The notes under the pieces were generated by a model. That model was not told the origin of the DNA. It saw only the letters and a program-made list of their open reading frames with translations, and did no database searches. Of a stretch of DNA of 64,000 nt, positions 1-7,563 are shown piece by piece. The stretch's first letter is position 1; every line of letters begins with the position of its first letter. The stretch spans positions 1 through 64,000 of the forward strand of contig NZ_SPQQ01000008.1 of assembly GCF_004766045.1 (NCBI RefSeq), read 5' to 3'. Source of the DNA: Desulfosporosinus fructosivorans. Its GTDB lineage: Bacteria; Bacillota; Desulfitobacteriia; Desulfitobacteriales; Desulfitobacteriaceae. The position numbers were made by a program, and so were the translations under genes.

Positions 1-85
1 AATGAGCCTTAAGGCTCAGCCTGTATCATGCCCTTATAGGGCTAGAGCAAACCACCCGCTAAGCGGGTGGTCATGATTTTATGAA
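1..85 (+). mobile_element. Likely right end of an IS200/IS605-type element (structured 3' end)
   Basis: Three small palindromes follow each other: GAGCCTTAAGGCTC near 5-18, GCCCTTATAGGGC near 31-43, and a strong hairpin at 51-71 (ACCACCC / GGGTGGT arms). A GGGCTAGAGCAAACCACCC-type stretch followed by a GGGTGGTCATGATTTT tail is, from memory, typical of the right end and guide-RNA 3' end of tnpB-carrying IS200/IS605 elements. No tnpA or tnpB reading frame is inside the window, so the body would lie to the left. It could also be an ordinary terminator of a gene outside the window. Confidence 0.4.
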
Positions 86-363
86 AGGGCTAATAGTTGG
101 TGATGTGCAAAAGTATTTATCGGTTCTAGTAACCGGAATACCACCACCGACAAGTCGGCACAGATCGAACTTACGAATACCCAATAGATAAGAAAATAGG
201 CTTGTTATCTCTGCCTTCGCTGTTTCAAAAGCTTCTTCGCCTCAAGTTATAAGCACGGAGTGAATGGCAGCTATGGGGGGGTTGAGATGTCGGAAATACG
301 AAAAATGCCTTGAAAATGCACATAATAATAGAAGAATTGTTTATAAATTATGCCAAAACTGTT
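86..363. other. Intergenic region, no gene seen
   Basis: No reading frame with a ribosome binding site was found here. The stretch separates the hairpins at the left edge from the promoter at 365. A G-run occurs near 275-281. Nothing else recognisable. Confidence 0.5.
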
Positions 364-420
364 ATTGACATATGTTTTAAATGAAGAGTATAATTTAAAC
401 TATAAAGGGTATATGTCCAT
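364..420 (+). promoter_or_regulatory. Promoter and palindromic operator of the ferredoxin gene
   Basis: TTGACA at 365-370 and TATAAT at 389-394 (18-nt spacer) form a strong sigma-A type promoter. The -35 box lies inside ATTGACATATG (364-374), which is repeated inverted as TATATGTCCAT at 410-420, so the two half-sites bracket the -10 region. The same arrangement recurs at 2634-2688 before the DUF5320 gene. This is best read as one repressor or activator controlling both promoters; the DUF134 protein at 3025 is a candidate by neighbourhood only. Confidence 0.75.
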
Positions 421-431
421 AAAAATAAGAA

Positions 432-508
432 GGTCAATTCAGATGCTAGGAAGCGATTGACCAGGCCAAATGAACAAAGATTCTCAGACTATGTAGTGGC
501 TTTGTTCA
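432..508 (+). promoter_or_regulatory. Structured 5' leader of the ferredoxin mRNA (two hairpins)
   Basis: The roughly 135-nt leader holds two stem-loops: GGTCAAT (432-438) with ATTGACC (456-462), and TGAACAAAG (471-479) with CTTTGTTCA (500-508). Neither is followed by a T-tract, so they are not simple terminators. They may stabilise the message or act in regulation. It matches no riboswitch class I know. Confidence 0.45.
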
Positions 509-541
509 AAGAGAAAATAATAATTTTGAGGAGGATATATT

Positions 542-730
542 ATGATTGCTGAAGTAGACCAAGATGAATGCATCGGGTGTGAATCGTGCCCTGAATTTTG
601 TCCTGAAGTTTTTAAGATGGGGGCCGACGGGTTAGCTGTAGCTTACACAAACCCAGTCCCTAGTGAGTGTGAAGAAGCCGCCAAAGAAGCTGCCGAGGGC
701 TGCCCAGCACACTGTATTCATGTTAAATAG
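542..730 (+). CDS. Ferredoxin, single [4Fe-4S] cluster, 62 aa
   Basis: A small electron carrier of the cytosol. Residues C10, C13 and C16, with C54 near the C-terminus, fit the ligands of a mono-[4Fe-4S] ferredoxin. C20 and C43 sit where the Thermotoga-type ferredoxin has a disulfide. The length of 62 aa is normal for this class, and the protein is strongly acidic. The start has a good GAGGAGG site at about 530-536. The gene stands alone between its own promoter at 365 and a stem-loop at 731-773. The neighbouring HdrD-like gene at 971 could be a redox partner, but that is inferred from position only. Its promoter shares an operator with the DUF5320 gene at 2711. Confidence 0.9.
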   Translation: MIAEVDQDECIGCESCPEFCPEVFKMGADGLAVAYTNPVPSECEEAAKEAAEGCPAHCIHVK

Positions 731-773
731 CAAGTGCTAATATGGTGAAATAATTTTAAGGGACTAGCACTTG
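731..773 (+). terminator. Stem-loop after the ferredoxin gene
   Basis: CAAGTGCTA (731-739) pairs perfectly with TAGCACTTG (765-773), starting directly after the stop codon. The loop is about 25 nt and no clear T-tract follows, so it may protect the 3' end rather than terminate efficiently. Confidence 0.5.
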
Positions 774-970
774 AGCCTCAACCACATCTCAAACAATTGA
801 TTTACTGGCGTTTTTTTATAACATATCAAATTCTAAATTTAAAAAGTTTTTTGTCAGACAACACTTTAACCCAACTAAGGCACAGGTCAGATTATTTAGA
901 TTATTTAACTGTGCTTTTTAGTCTTTTGAATTGTCTAGAATATTAATTTAATGTTGGAGGTGATCGAAAG

Positions 971-2200
971 ATGGGAGAACCAATAAGAATTAAAAATTGT
1001 GATCCAACCTTACGTGATGAAATTGCAGTATTATTAAAAAGCTACGATTTTTCAAATTGCCTTACTTGTGGAATGTGTACGGCTGGCTGTGTTTATAGTG
1101 ATCTACATGAGGACCAAGACCCTCGTAAATTTATACGTAAAGTAGTTCTAGGTATGCGAGAAGAAGCAGAAAACGATCCCTTTATCTGGAATTGTACAAT
1201 GTGTAATCGATGTACCGTGGAATGTCCAATGGGAGTGAATATAAACGCACTTACGAGAGCCTTTCGAGGAAAAGTGGCAAAGGCACCCGGTTATTTGCAA
1301 GTTATTGCTGATGATCATATACGGACAGGTAACCAGATGGGTGTTGAACAAATTGATTATGAAGAGACATTAGAATGGATTGAAGAAATGATGCAGGAAG
1401 ATCTTAAAGATCCGACTTATAAGATTCCTTTAGATGTTCCTAATGCAGATTTCTTCTTTGGATTCAATGCTCGGGAGATTAAACATTATCCAGCAGATCT
1501 GCAAAGCATATTAAATGTTTTCCATGCGGCCAAAGCAAACTTTACGATCAGTTCTAAGCGCTGGGATGCTACTAATATTTGTTTGTTCACCGGCAAAAAC
1601 GATGAATTCGATGAAATTTCACGCCCGATGTTTGAAGAAGCTGAGAGGCTAAACCCTAAGGAAATTATTGTTACAGAATGTGGTCATGCGTTCCGATCGA
1701 CCAGAGTGTTTGCTCGTGATTATTGGAAAGGGAAACAGTTCCCGGTTCGCCATATAATGGAGTTGTATGCCGATTGGATTAAAGACGGCACATTGAAGCT
1801 TGATAAAACCAGAAATACAATTCCAGTAACTCTACATGATCCTTGTAATACAGTTCGTAAAGAGGGGATTGTTGAGCCTCAGCGCTATGTGTTGAGTAAT
1901 ACTGTCATGGATTTTCGCGAAATGTTTCCAAACAGGGAGTATAACCTTTGTTGTGGAGCTGGCGGAGGAGCGGGTGCCGTAGCTGAAACCAAAGCAATGC
2001 GTATGGTTAAAGCCAAACCTAAAGTTGATCAATTAGTGGCAACAGGCGCGAAAATTGGATGCATTCCTTGCCATAACTGTATGGACCAGTTTGTTGACAT
2101 GAATAAGCACTACAAACTTGATATGAAAATGATGCATCTCACTGCCTTAATAGAAGTTGCATTGGGTTTAGTAGATGAGGAGAAGCAATTTTTTCATTGA
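971..2200 (+). CDS. HdrD-like (Fe-S)-binding oxidoreductase subunit, 409 aa
   Basis: A cytosolic electron-transfer protein of the heterodisulfide reductase C/B (HdrD, GlpC, DsrK-related) type. The N-terminal part carries two [4Fe-4S] motifs: C30/C33/C36/C40 and C75/C78/C81/C85. The C-terminal part has one complete CCG (cysteine-rich) domain: a HDPCN segment near residue 291, LCCGAGGG near 326 and IGCIPCHNC near 363. The middle ends in a degenerate copy (TECGHAFRS near 236), so only one CCG domain keeps its cysteines. The start has a near-perfect ribosome site, GGAGGTGATC, at about 956-965. No membrane segment and no partner genes for a Dsr/Qmo/Tmc complex are nearby, so the physiological partner is open; the ferredoxin upstream is a reasonable guess. 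Confidence 0.85.
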   Translation: MGEPIRIKNCDPTLRDEIAVLLKSYDFSNCLTCGMCTAGCVYSDLHEDQDPRKFIRKVVLGMREEAENDPFIWNCTMCNRCTVECPMGVNINALTRAFRGKVAKAPGYLQVIADDHIRTGNQMGVEQIDYEETLEWIEEMMQEDLKDPTYKIPLDVPNADFFFGFNAREIKHYPADLQSILNVFHAAKANFTISSKRWDATNICLFTGKNDEFDEISRPMFEEAERLNPKEIIVTECGHAFRSTRVFARDYWKGKQFPVRHIMELYADWIKDGTLKLDKTRNTIPVTLHDPCNTVRKEGIVEPQRYVLSNTVMDFREMFPNREYNLCCGAGGGAGAVAETKAMRMVKAKPKVDQLVATGAKIGCIPCHNCMDQFVDMNKHYKLDMKMMHLTALIEVALGLVDEEKQFFH

Positions 2201-2332
2201 ATTATTTCCATTTCTCCCGCAAAAAACTCGAAATGCTACAAGCTAACTTTAATGTTGTTTTTTCACACTCAGGTTGTACAGAGTGTGAGTGGTAGCTTTT
2301 AGATAGACTAAAGGACTGTATCGAAATATACT

Positions 2333-2387
2333 GGAACCTATAGAATGGACACCTTGAAAAAGGGTCTATCTCTATAGGTTCCTTTTT
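2333..2387 (+). terminator. Rho-independent terminator after the HdrD-like gene
   Basis: GGAACCTATAG (2333-2343) pairs with CTATAGGTTCC (2372-2382), followed by TTTTT. The rest of the gap 2201-2633 holds no reading frame with a ribosome site. Confidence 0.8.
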
Positions 2388-2633
2388 AGTGTGCTACTCA
2401 TGGTGATTAACTACGGTGCTGAAAATCCACTATGGGGGGGAGGGCTTTTTGTGGGATTACGAGGATTGGATATTTGGGCGAATAGCTTTTTTGAAGCGGT
2501 CAGCATAGTATAAAAGTATTTCCGTCTACTTTAAAATTAGGATATAGTGCAAGTTGAGTTCTGCGTTCCTTATTATTATAATGAGATAGTTAAATAGGGG
2601 GGAGTTCTATAAAAAATATCTCCGCTTTGGGTT

Positions 2634-2688
2634 ATTGACATATGTTCAAAATGAGGTATAATAATGATTATAAAGGGCATATGTCAAT
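2634..2688 (+). promoter_or_regulatory. Promoter and palindromic operator of the DUF5320-DUF134 unit
   Basis: TTGACA at 2635-2640 and TATAAT at 2657-2662 (16-nt spacer). A perfect 11-bp inverted repeat, ATTGACATATG (2634-2644) and CATATGTCAAT (2678-2688), brackets the -10 region, just as in the ferredoxin promoter at 364-420. A transcript from this promoter starts after the ATG at 2642, so the coding start must be the one at 2711. Confidence 0.8.
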
Positions 2689-2710
2689 AACTGATAAGGA
2701 GGTAATCGAT

Positions 2711-2956
2711 ATGCCAGGTAGAGATGGAACAGGTGTTATGGGACGTGGAGCGAAGAGTGGAAGAGGTTTAGGAAATTGCAGGGGAGCAAAAACTGTTAGC
2801 AGTGATACCGGATTAGGACTAGGGTACAGAAGGGGTAATCCGAATTTTGGAGAAGATACTACAGGATCAATAAAACAAAAGGAATCACTGCAAGAACAAA
2901 AAGAGTTGCTTGAAAGAAAGCTTGATACCATAAGCAAGGAACTAGAAACCTTATAA
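2711..2956 (+). CDS. DUF5320-type small Gly/Arg-rich protein, 81 aa
   Basis: The N-terminus begins MPGRDGTGVMGRGAKSGRG, the typical start of DUF5320 proteins, which are often encoded next to DUF134 regulators and NifB/NifX-like iron-sulfur or molybdenum cofactor genes. The C-terminal 30 residues are charged and heptad-like (coiled coil). The start at 2711 follows AAGGAGG at about 2696-2702 and lies downstream of the promoter; a frame opening at 2642 is upstream of the transcription start. The function is unknown. The DUF134 gene follows 68 nt later and is probably co-transcribed. Confidence 0.75.
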   Translation: MPGRDGTGVMGRGAKSGRGLGNCRGAKTVSSDTGLGLGYRRGNPNFGEDTTGSIKQKESLQEQKELLERKLDTISKELETL

Positions 2957-3024
2957 AAGGCTGCAAAAGTAGCAGGGGGAGGCTCCTGTTACTTTTGACG
3001 AAAATCGAGGTGGGTGAAGGAATT

Positions 3025-3429
3025 ATGCCAAGACCTAGAAAATGGAGAAAAGTATGTTGCTTGCCAGAGAACAAACGATTTGGACCACTAAACGCCTCGA
3101 TTAAACAAGAGTCTTTTATTGCTATGACGGTCGATGAGTATGAAACGATACGACTGATCGACTTAGAAGGTCTTATACAAGAAGAGTGTGCTGACAAAAT
3201 GAATATTGCACGCACAACCGTTCAGCGTATCTATAATGATGCAAGAAAGAAACTTGCAGAGTCTTTAGTAAACGGAAAAGCACTAATGATTGAAGGGGGA
3301 GATTACAAGCTATGTGACGGCGATGAAAAAACATGCGGTAGTGGCAGTTGCCGCAAACATAGATGCGGCAGAGGTTTGCGAGAAGAGGCCAAAAAAACCG
3401 ATGCAAATCAAAAGGAGGATGACCATTGA
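3025..3429 (+). CDS. DUF134 family DNA-binding protein, 134 aa
   Basis: Starts MPRPRKWRKVCCLPENKRFGP (in part), the signature of DUF134 proteins. A sigma-70 region 4-like helix-turn-helix follows (AARTT-type turn: MNIARTTVQRIYNDARKK, residues about 62-79). The C-terminal tail is rich in cysteine and histidine (C-x4-C-x4-C pattern, then KHRC), which suggests metal or cluster binding. GGTGAAGGA precedes the ATG. It is the only DNA-binding protein near the two matching operators at 364-420 and 2634-2688, so it is the best candidate for their regulator. That link is inferred and not shown by the sequence. Confidence 0.8.
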   Translation: MPRPRKWRKVCCLPENKRFGPLNASIKQESFIAMTVDEYETIRLIDLEGLIQEECADKMNIARTTVQRIYNDARKKLAESLVNGKALMIEGGDYKLCDGDEKTCGSGSCRKHRCGRGLREEAKKTDANQKEDDH

Positions 3430-3524
3430 AAATTGGGCTACTCCAGGTTGGTTATAATAACTGGATCGCCGCCAGTGAGAAGTCGTTTGTAGACAACATT
3501 CACAATACGATTTTTCTGTGTTGA
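3426..3524 (+). CDS. Possible 32-aa small protein after DUF134
   Basis: A TTG codon overlaps the DUF134 stop and is preceded by a strong AAAGGAGG at 3412-3419. It opens a frame of 32 codons beginning MKIGLLQVGYNNW. In related genomes DUF134 is often followed by a NifX-like or iron-sulfur gene, so this may be the stub of a lost gene. I do not recognise the peptide. Confidence 0.25.
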   Translation: MKIGLLQVGYNNWIAASEKSFVDNIHNTIFLC

Positions 3525-3550
3525 AAAAATTAATAAAGTATATAAATCAA

Positions 3551-3595
3551 GAACGAACGGGTTTAGCGTACAAATGCTGAACCCGTTCGTTTTCG
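3551..3595 (+). repeat. Hairpin repeat, copy 1 (terminator-like)
   Basis: An imperfect palindrome with AACGAACGGGTT and AACCCGTTCGTT arms, an inner AGCGTA...ATGCTG segment, and T-residues after it. A near copy lies at 7141-7185. The rest of 3525-3848 holds nothing recognisable beyond a 12-nt direct repeat, GCCTCAATACAT, near 3651 and 3695. Confidence 0.65.
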
Positions 3596-3848
3596 CAAAT
3601 TTGCTTCTTTAACTGGAGTGCCACTATTGACACGTGGATTACCCGATCTTAGCCTCAATACATTTGGAGTGTGTTCGGGATGCTGCTGTTTGCCTCAATA
3701 CATGAAATTATGAGGCTGTTCGTCCATGCCCAATGAAGTATAGGCATAACGCAGGTATTTGAATAGAAAAGCTCTTTCGCTCCGGCGGATGGCGGATGAA
3801 AAGTTGCAGAATTGATTGAATTTATTACATTAAATTAAAATATTATGC

Positions 3849-3908
3849 TTGACAAAGTGTATATTCATATTATTATGAATATATACATATATACATCTAT
3901 ATGTATAT
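3849..3908 (+). promoter_or_regulatory. Promoter with palindromic operators before the MFS gene
   Basis: TTGACA at 3849-3854 and TATTAT at 3871-3876 (16-nt spacer). TATATTCATA (3860-3869) is inverted as TATGAATATA (3874-3883), covering the -10 box, and a second AT-rich dyad (3881-3891 and 3898-3908) follows. This is a typical repressor layout, but alternating AT sequence makes chance palindromes likely. The leader to the gene at 4079 is about 190 nt. Confidence 0.5.
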
Positions 3909-4078
3909 ACAAATTAGGTGTCGTTAGAAGTGTATTCACCAAAAAAGAGGGGAGTGATAAGCAAAAGGTATATTTAGTTGGACTAAGTGAAGTTGCCATA
4001 TTAGAAGATCTAAAAAACAAAAATACTACTATTCACAAATGGATACTATTACTATTTTTTTACTGAAAGGAAGATATT

Positions 4079-5278
4079 ATGAAAGATAAAAGGCAGTCTT
4101 TAGTATTATTGGCTATATTTTCATTAGGGTTTCTTGCTATGGGCATTGGAACCATTACTCCTGCCATAGCATCGATTGGAGCAGCCTTCCCCGCTATAAG
4201 TTTCAGTACTCTGTTGTTGGTATCCACCGTTCCGGCTCTTATATCCATACCGGTATCCATCCTGGCAGGCAGTGTTGCCGGAAAATCTGTAAAATACAGG
4301 ACATTGGTGCTTTTTGCAACATTCGTGTTCAGCATTGGTGGAGTAGTGCCCTACTTCCTGCATGATTTTACCCAGATATTGATTTCCAGAGCTCTTTTCG
4401 GATTAGGACTAGGGCTTATTATGCCTCTCAACAGTGCCTTGATCTTCAATCTCGTGCCGCCTGATAAGCAGGCTAGTGTCATGGGAATAAACAGCGTTGT
4501 AATGAATATCGGAGGAATCGTGCTCCAGTTGCTGGGCGGTGTTCTTGCTGCAGTAAGTTGGAATTACAGCTTTCTAGCGCATGCTCTTGGTATAATCACA
4601 TTTATTATAGTTTTAATTTTCCTACCAGAGCCTCAGCAGGCAGAAATGGCTGCAGGGGCAGACGGTGCGGCACCTGAAAAATTAAAAATGCCTGCTTCAG
4701 TCTTTGGCTGGTGCATATTATTTGGAATATTGACGATATTGGACTATCCATCACTTACAAATATGTCCTCTGTACTTTTAACCATTAAAGCTAATGCTGC
4801 AGTAGCCGGTGTCGTCCTGATGTTCATGACTGTCGGAGGGATGGTGGCCGGAGCAGTGTTCGGCAAAGTGTTTCAAAAAGTTGGAAGACAGACTCTTAAT
4901 ATAGGCCTTGTCTTTTTTACAGTTTCTCAGGTATTGTTTTCGTTCAGTCAAAGTGTATCCTTGTTTATCATCGGAGAAGCCTGCTTAGGTGTTGGATTGA
5001 CCCTTTGCATGTCCTCTATTATGATGCTTGCTGGTGCTTCAGTGCATCCCAGCCAGACTCCGATGGCTATGTCCATAATTGTCTCAGGTATGAGTTTGGG
5101 TGGATTCCTTTCCGGATACTTTTATGCCGCCATTATGGAACCTTTGCATATCACTACTTTAAGATTTCAATACTATTTCGGGACAGGAGGATATCTAGCT
5201 ATCTTAGCATTCTTCTTAGTAGTATTTGCAATCAAAAAACCAGTGCCTGTCGAACCTCCCATGCAAACACCTGCGTAA
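4079..5278 (+). CDS. MFS transporter, 399 aa
   Basis: A major facilitator superfamily membrane protein, about 12 hydrophobic segments by eye, with a central hydrophilic loop near residues 187-205. The N-terminal half has the compact SLGFLAMGIGTITPAIA start usual for drug or sugar efflux MFS proteins. The length is normal. The start follows GAAAGGAAG. The gene stands alone behind a promoter with palindromes, which suggests induction by a small molecule. The substrate cannot be read from the sequence. Confidence 0.85.
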   Translation: MKDKRQSLVLLAIFSLGFLAMGIGTITPAIASIGAAFPAISFSTLLLVSTVPALISIPVSILAGSVAGKSVKYRTLVLFATFVFSIGGVVPYFLHDFTQILISRALFGLGLGLIMPLNSALIFNLVPPDKQASVMGINSVVMNIGGIVLQLLGGVLAAVSWNYSFLAHALGIITFIIVLIFLPEPQQAEMAAGADGAAPEKLKMPASVFGWCILFGILTILDYPSLTNMSSVLLTIKANAAVAGVVLMFMTVGGMVAGAVFGKVFQKVGRQTLNIGLVFFTVSQVLFSFSQSVSLFIIGEACLGVGLTLCMSSIMMLAGASVHPSQTPMAMSIIVSGMSLGGFLSGYFYAAIMEPLHITTLRFQYYFGTGGYLAILAFFLVVFAIKKPVPVEPPMQTPA

Positions 5279-5435
5279 TAAAAGTATCAATTTTGTACAC
5301 AAGCTCTTAGGTTGTGAGACCTTCGCTGATATATTTATGGATTGTCTACTCCAATTAAATATCGTTATTACCTCATAAGATACTGTCAAAAAGCTAGCTA
5401 CTCGTAAAATGTAATAATCCATAAGGAGGAACTTA

Positions 5436-6071
5436 ATGATGTCTAAGATTGAAGACGTAAAAGCTATGGTAGATGCAGGTAAAGCTAAACTCGTTCCAGG
5501 TTTAGTACAGGAAGCATTAACTGAAGGAAATGCAGCAAAAGATATTCTCCAAGCAATGGTTGACACTATGCGTGTTGTCGGTGACAAATTTTCCGCAGGA
5601 GAAATTTTCGTACCTGAAATGTTGATGGCAGCTAAAGCCATGTCCAAGGGTGTCGACGTGCTGAAACCGCTATTCGCGGGTCAAAGCACATCATCTTTAG
5701 GTACGTGTATTATCGGCACTGTTGAAGGCGATCTTCATGACATTGGCAAAAACCTCGTTTCAATGATGATCGGTAGTGCAGGATTTGACATGGTTGACCT
5801 TGGCGTAGACGTATCAGCAACCAAATTTGTTGAGGCCATCAAAGAAAATAAGAACGTAAGTATAGTGGCATGTTCAGGACTTCTAACAACAACAATGACG
5901 AAAATGCAGGAAACAGTTCAAGCACTTAAAGCCAGCGGACTGACAGGCTTCAAGGTTATCGTTGGTGGTGCGCCTGTATCAGCAGAATTCGCTGCTTCAA
6001 TCGGTGCCGATGGCTTTGCTCCCGACGCTGGTAGTGCGGCTGTGAAAGCGGTAGAATTAGCAAAAAAATAG
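5436..6071 (+). CDS. Corrinoid protein of a methyltransferase system (MtaC/MttC type), 211 aa
   Basis: Carries the methyl group on a bound cobamide between a substrate methyltransferase and an acceptor methyltransferase. Residues 1-85 form the helical B12-binding cap domain; the Rossmann-like cobalamin domain follows with the DLHDIG motif (DxHxxG) at about residues 99-104, whose His is the lower axial ligand, then the SGLLTTTM and GGAPVS segments. The length is normal. AAGGAGGAA lies before the ATG. The URO-D methyltransferase gene starts 34 nt after the stop, so the two form an operon. It is a paralogue of the protein at 16054. Confidence 0.93.
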   Translation: MMSKIEDVKAMVDAGKAKLVPGLVQEALTEGNAAKDILQAMVDTMRVVGDKFSAGEIFVPEMLMAAKAMSKGVDVLKPLFAGQSTSSLGTCIIGTVEGDLHDIGKNLVSMMIGSAGFDMVDLGVDVSATKFVEAIKENKNVSIVACSGLLTTTMTKMQETVQALKASGLTGFKVIVGGAPVSAEFAASIGADGFAPDAGSAAVKAVELAKK

Positions 6072-6105
6072 AATTAAATATGCTACCGATTAAGGAGGAA
6101 GATTT

Positions 6106-7083
6106 ATGTTATCAAAAAAACAAAATTTATTAGAGACGATTAAAGGCGGAAATCCTGATCGTTTTGTGAATCAATATGAGTTTATGCATTTTATAATGGA
6201 AGCCCCAGGTGGAACGTTTCCCCAACCTGGTCAGACGATAAAAAACGAGTGGGGTATAACTTTTAAATGGCCGGAAGGGCAACTTGGTGGTTTCCCTGTG
6301 CATGATAATGAACACAAAGTATTGAAAGATATTACAGAGTGGAAAAAGTACGTTAAGGCGCCGGTTATTCCAAGTTCGGACGAAGCTTGGGCTGCGGCTA
6401 TAGCACATGCAAGTGCAGTTGATCGTAACGAGGAATTTGTAACACTGTTCGTTGCACCTGGTGTATTTGAAATGACCCATCATCTTATGAGCATGGAAGA
6501 TGCATTGATGGCTTTATATGAGGAGCCGGAAGCTATGCATGAGCTTATTGATTACCTAACTGAACATGAGTTAGCGCATGCAAAGGCCTTGATCGATCAT
6601 ATTCATCCTAGTTGCATTTTTCATCATGACGATTGGGGTAGTCAAAAATCCTCCTTCATTTCTCCCGCGATGTTCGAAGAGTTTTTTCTCCCAGCTTATA
6701 AGAGAATATATGGCTTTTATAAAGAAAATGGGGTCGAACTGATCGTGCACCACAGTGATTCCTATGCAGCTAACCTAGTTCCCTATATGATCGAAATGGG
6801 AGTAGACATCTGGCAAGGAGTCATGACAACGAACAACACGCCTGAACTTATCAAGAAATATGGTAGCCAAATCAGCTTTATGGGAGATATCGATAGTGGT
6901 GTCGTTGATTTCCCGGCCTGGACACCGGAAATAATTGCTAGAGAAGTAGAGCGGGCCTGCAGGAATTGTGGGAAGTTATACTTTATCCCTTGTTTAACTC
7001 AGGGAGGGAATTGGAGTTCCTTCCCTGGCGTATACGATTCTACAAGTGAAGCAATTGACAGAATGAGCAAAGAAATGTTCTAA
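6106..7083 (+). CDS. Uroporphyrinogen decarboxylase (URO-D) family methyltransferase, 325 aa
   Basis: URO-D family protein paired with the corrinoid protein just upstream, so its likely role is methyl transfer to or from that protein and not haem synthesis. A TIM-barrel pattern is visible, and the family's GDIDSGV-type segment is near residue 260. In MtaA/MtbA-type methyltransferases zinc is held by His-x-Cys plus a distant Cys. Here the region reads HHSDS at residues 215-219, so the HxC cysteine is replaced by Ser, while C296 remains. This protein may therefore bind its substrate differently, as in ether or aromatic O-demethylases, or lack zinc. AAGGAGGAAG precedes the ATG. A hairpin repeat at 7141 follows and may end the operon. 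The substrate is unknown. Confidence 0.85.
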   Translation: MLSKKQNLLETIKGGNPDRFVNQYEFMHFIMEAPGGTFPQPGQTIKNEWGITFKWPEGQLGGFPVHDNEHKVLKDITEWKKYVKAPVIPSSDEAWAAAIAHASAVDRNEEFVTLFVAPGVFEMTHHLMSMEDALMALYEEPEAMHELIDYLTEHELAHAKALIDHIHPSCIFHHDDWGSQKSSFISPAMFEEFFLPAYKRIYGFYKENGVELIVHHSDSYAANLVPYMIEMGVDIWQGVMTTNNTPELIKKYGSQISFMGDIDSGVVDFPAWTPEIIAREVERACRNCGKLYFIPCLTQGGNWSSFPGVYDSTSEAIDRMSKEMF

Positions 7084-7140
7084 TCATAGATGATTTTTTG
7101 AAGTGATGGTGCTTGGTGGAGAAGTGGTAGTATCAAAGAA

Positions 7141-7185
7141 AAACGAACGGGTTCAGCGTAGAAATGCTGGAGCCGTTCGTTTCTT
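7141..7185 (+). repeat. Hairpin repeat, copy 2 (terminator-like)
   Basis: Near copy of 3551-3595: AACGAACGGGTTCAGCGTA, then AAATGCTG and CCGTTCGTTT. The two differ at a few positions in arms and loop. Both follow the last gene of a unit, so they may serve as terminators, although the shared loop sequence suggests a dispersed repeat. Confidence 0.65.
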
Positions 7186-7329
7186 GTGAAATACGATCGC
7201 CCATTTTTGTTCGGCTCCTGTAGTCTCTTTTATGATAAAATACTCTTGACTATGTATGCGATACCTACCGTTTAGCATATTTGTGGTTGACATCAGCTAA
7301 TAAGAAGCATTAGAAAAAAGGAGTTCAAT

Positions 7330-7473
7330 ATGTGGGAATATCTTATAGCCAATAGTTGGGGATGGAGGTTGCGCATTAAAAGGCAATCATTGAGTGTTAA
7401 TGAAAATGTTTACAAGGAAGTGACTTCTATGAAAAGAATAAATCAAATTACCTACTCGGTGCAGTTAATATAA
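7330..7473 (+). CDS. Possible small protein, 47 aa
   Basis: An ATG with AAAAGGAG about 6 nt upstream opens a 47-codon frame beginning MWEYLIANSWGWRLRIK, basic and Trp-rich. I do not recognise it. It lies alone between a hairpin repeat and a SAM methyltransferase gene. It may be a real small protein or chance. Confidence 0.3.
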   Translation: MWEYLIANSWGWRLRIKRQSLSVNENVYKEVTSMKRINQITYSVQLI

Positions 7474-7563
7474 TCTGATAGCAGATTGTGTCGAGATTGA
7501 GTTTTGTTATCAGTTAACTGTACTGCTTTTCATCAAAAATAATTATGAGAAGGAGTTTAGGTT

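Noticed and set aside
2642..2710. Upstream ATG at 2642 as the start of the DUF5320 gene
   Set aside because: It lies between the -35 and -10 boxes, so it would not be in the mRNA; the ATG at 2711 has AAGGAGG.
3640..3710. The GCCTCAATACAT pair as the start of a CRISPR array
   Set aside because: Only two 12-nt copies with no further units at regular spacing; no cas genes are in the window.
3845..4066. A 73-codon frame before the MFS gene
   Set aside because: It starts before the promoter boxes and reads mostly AT-repeat dipeptides; no ribosome site.
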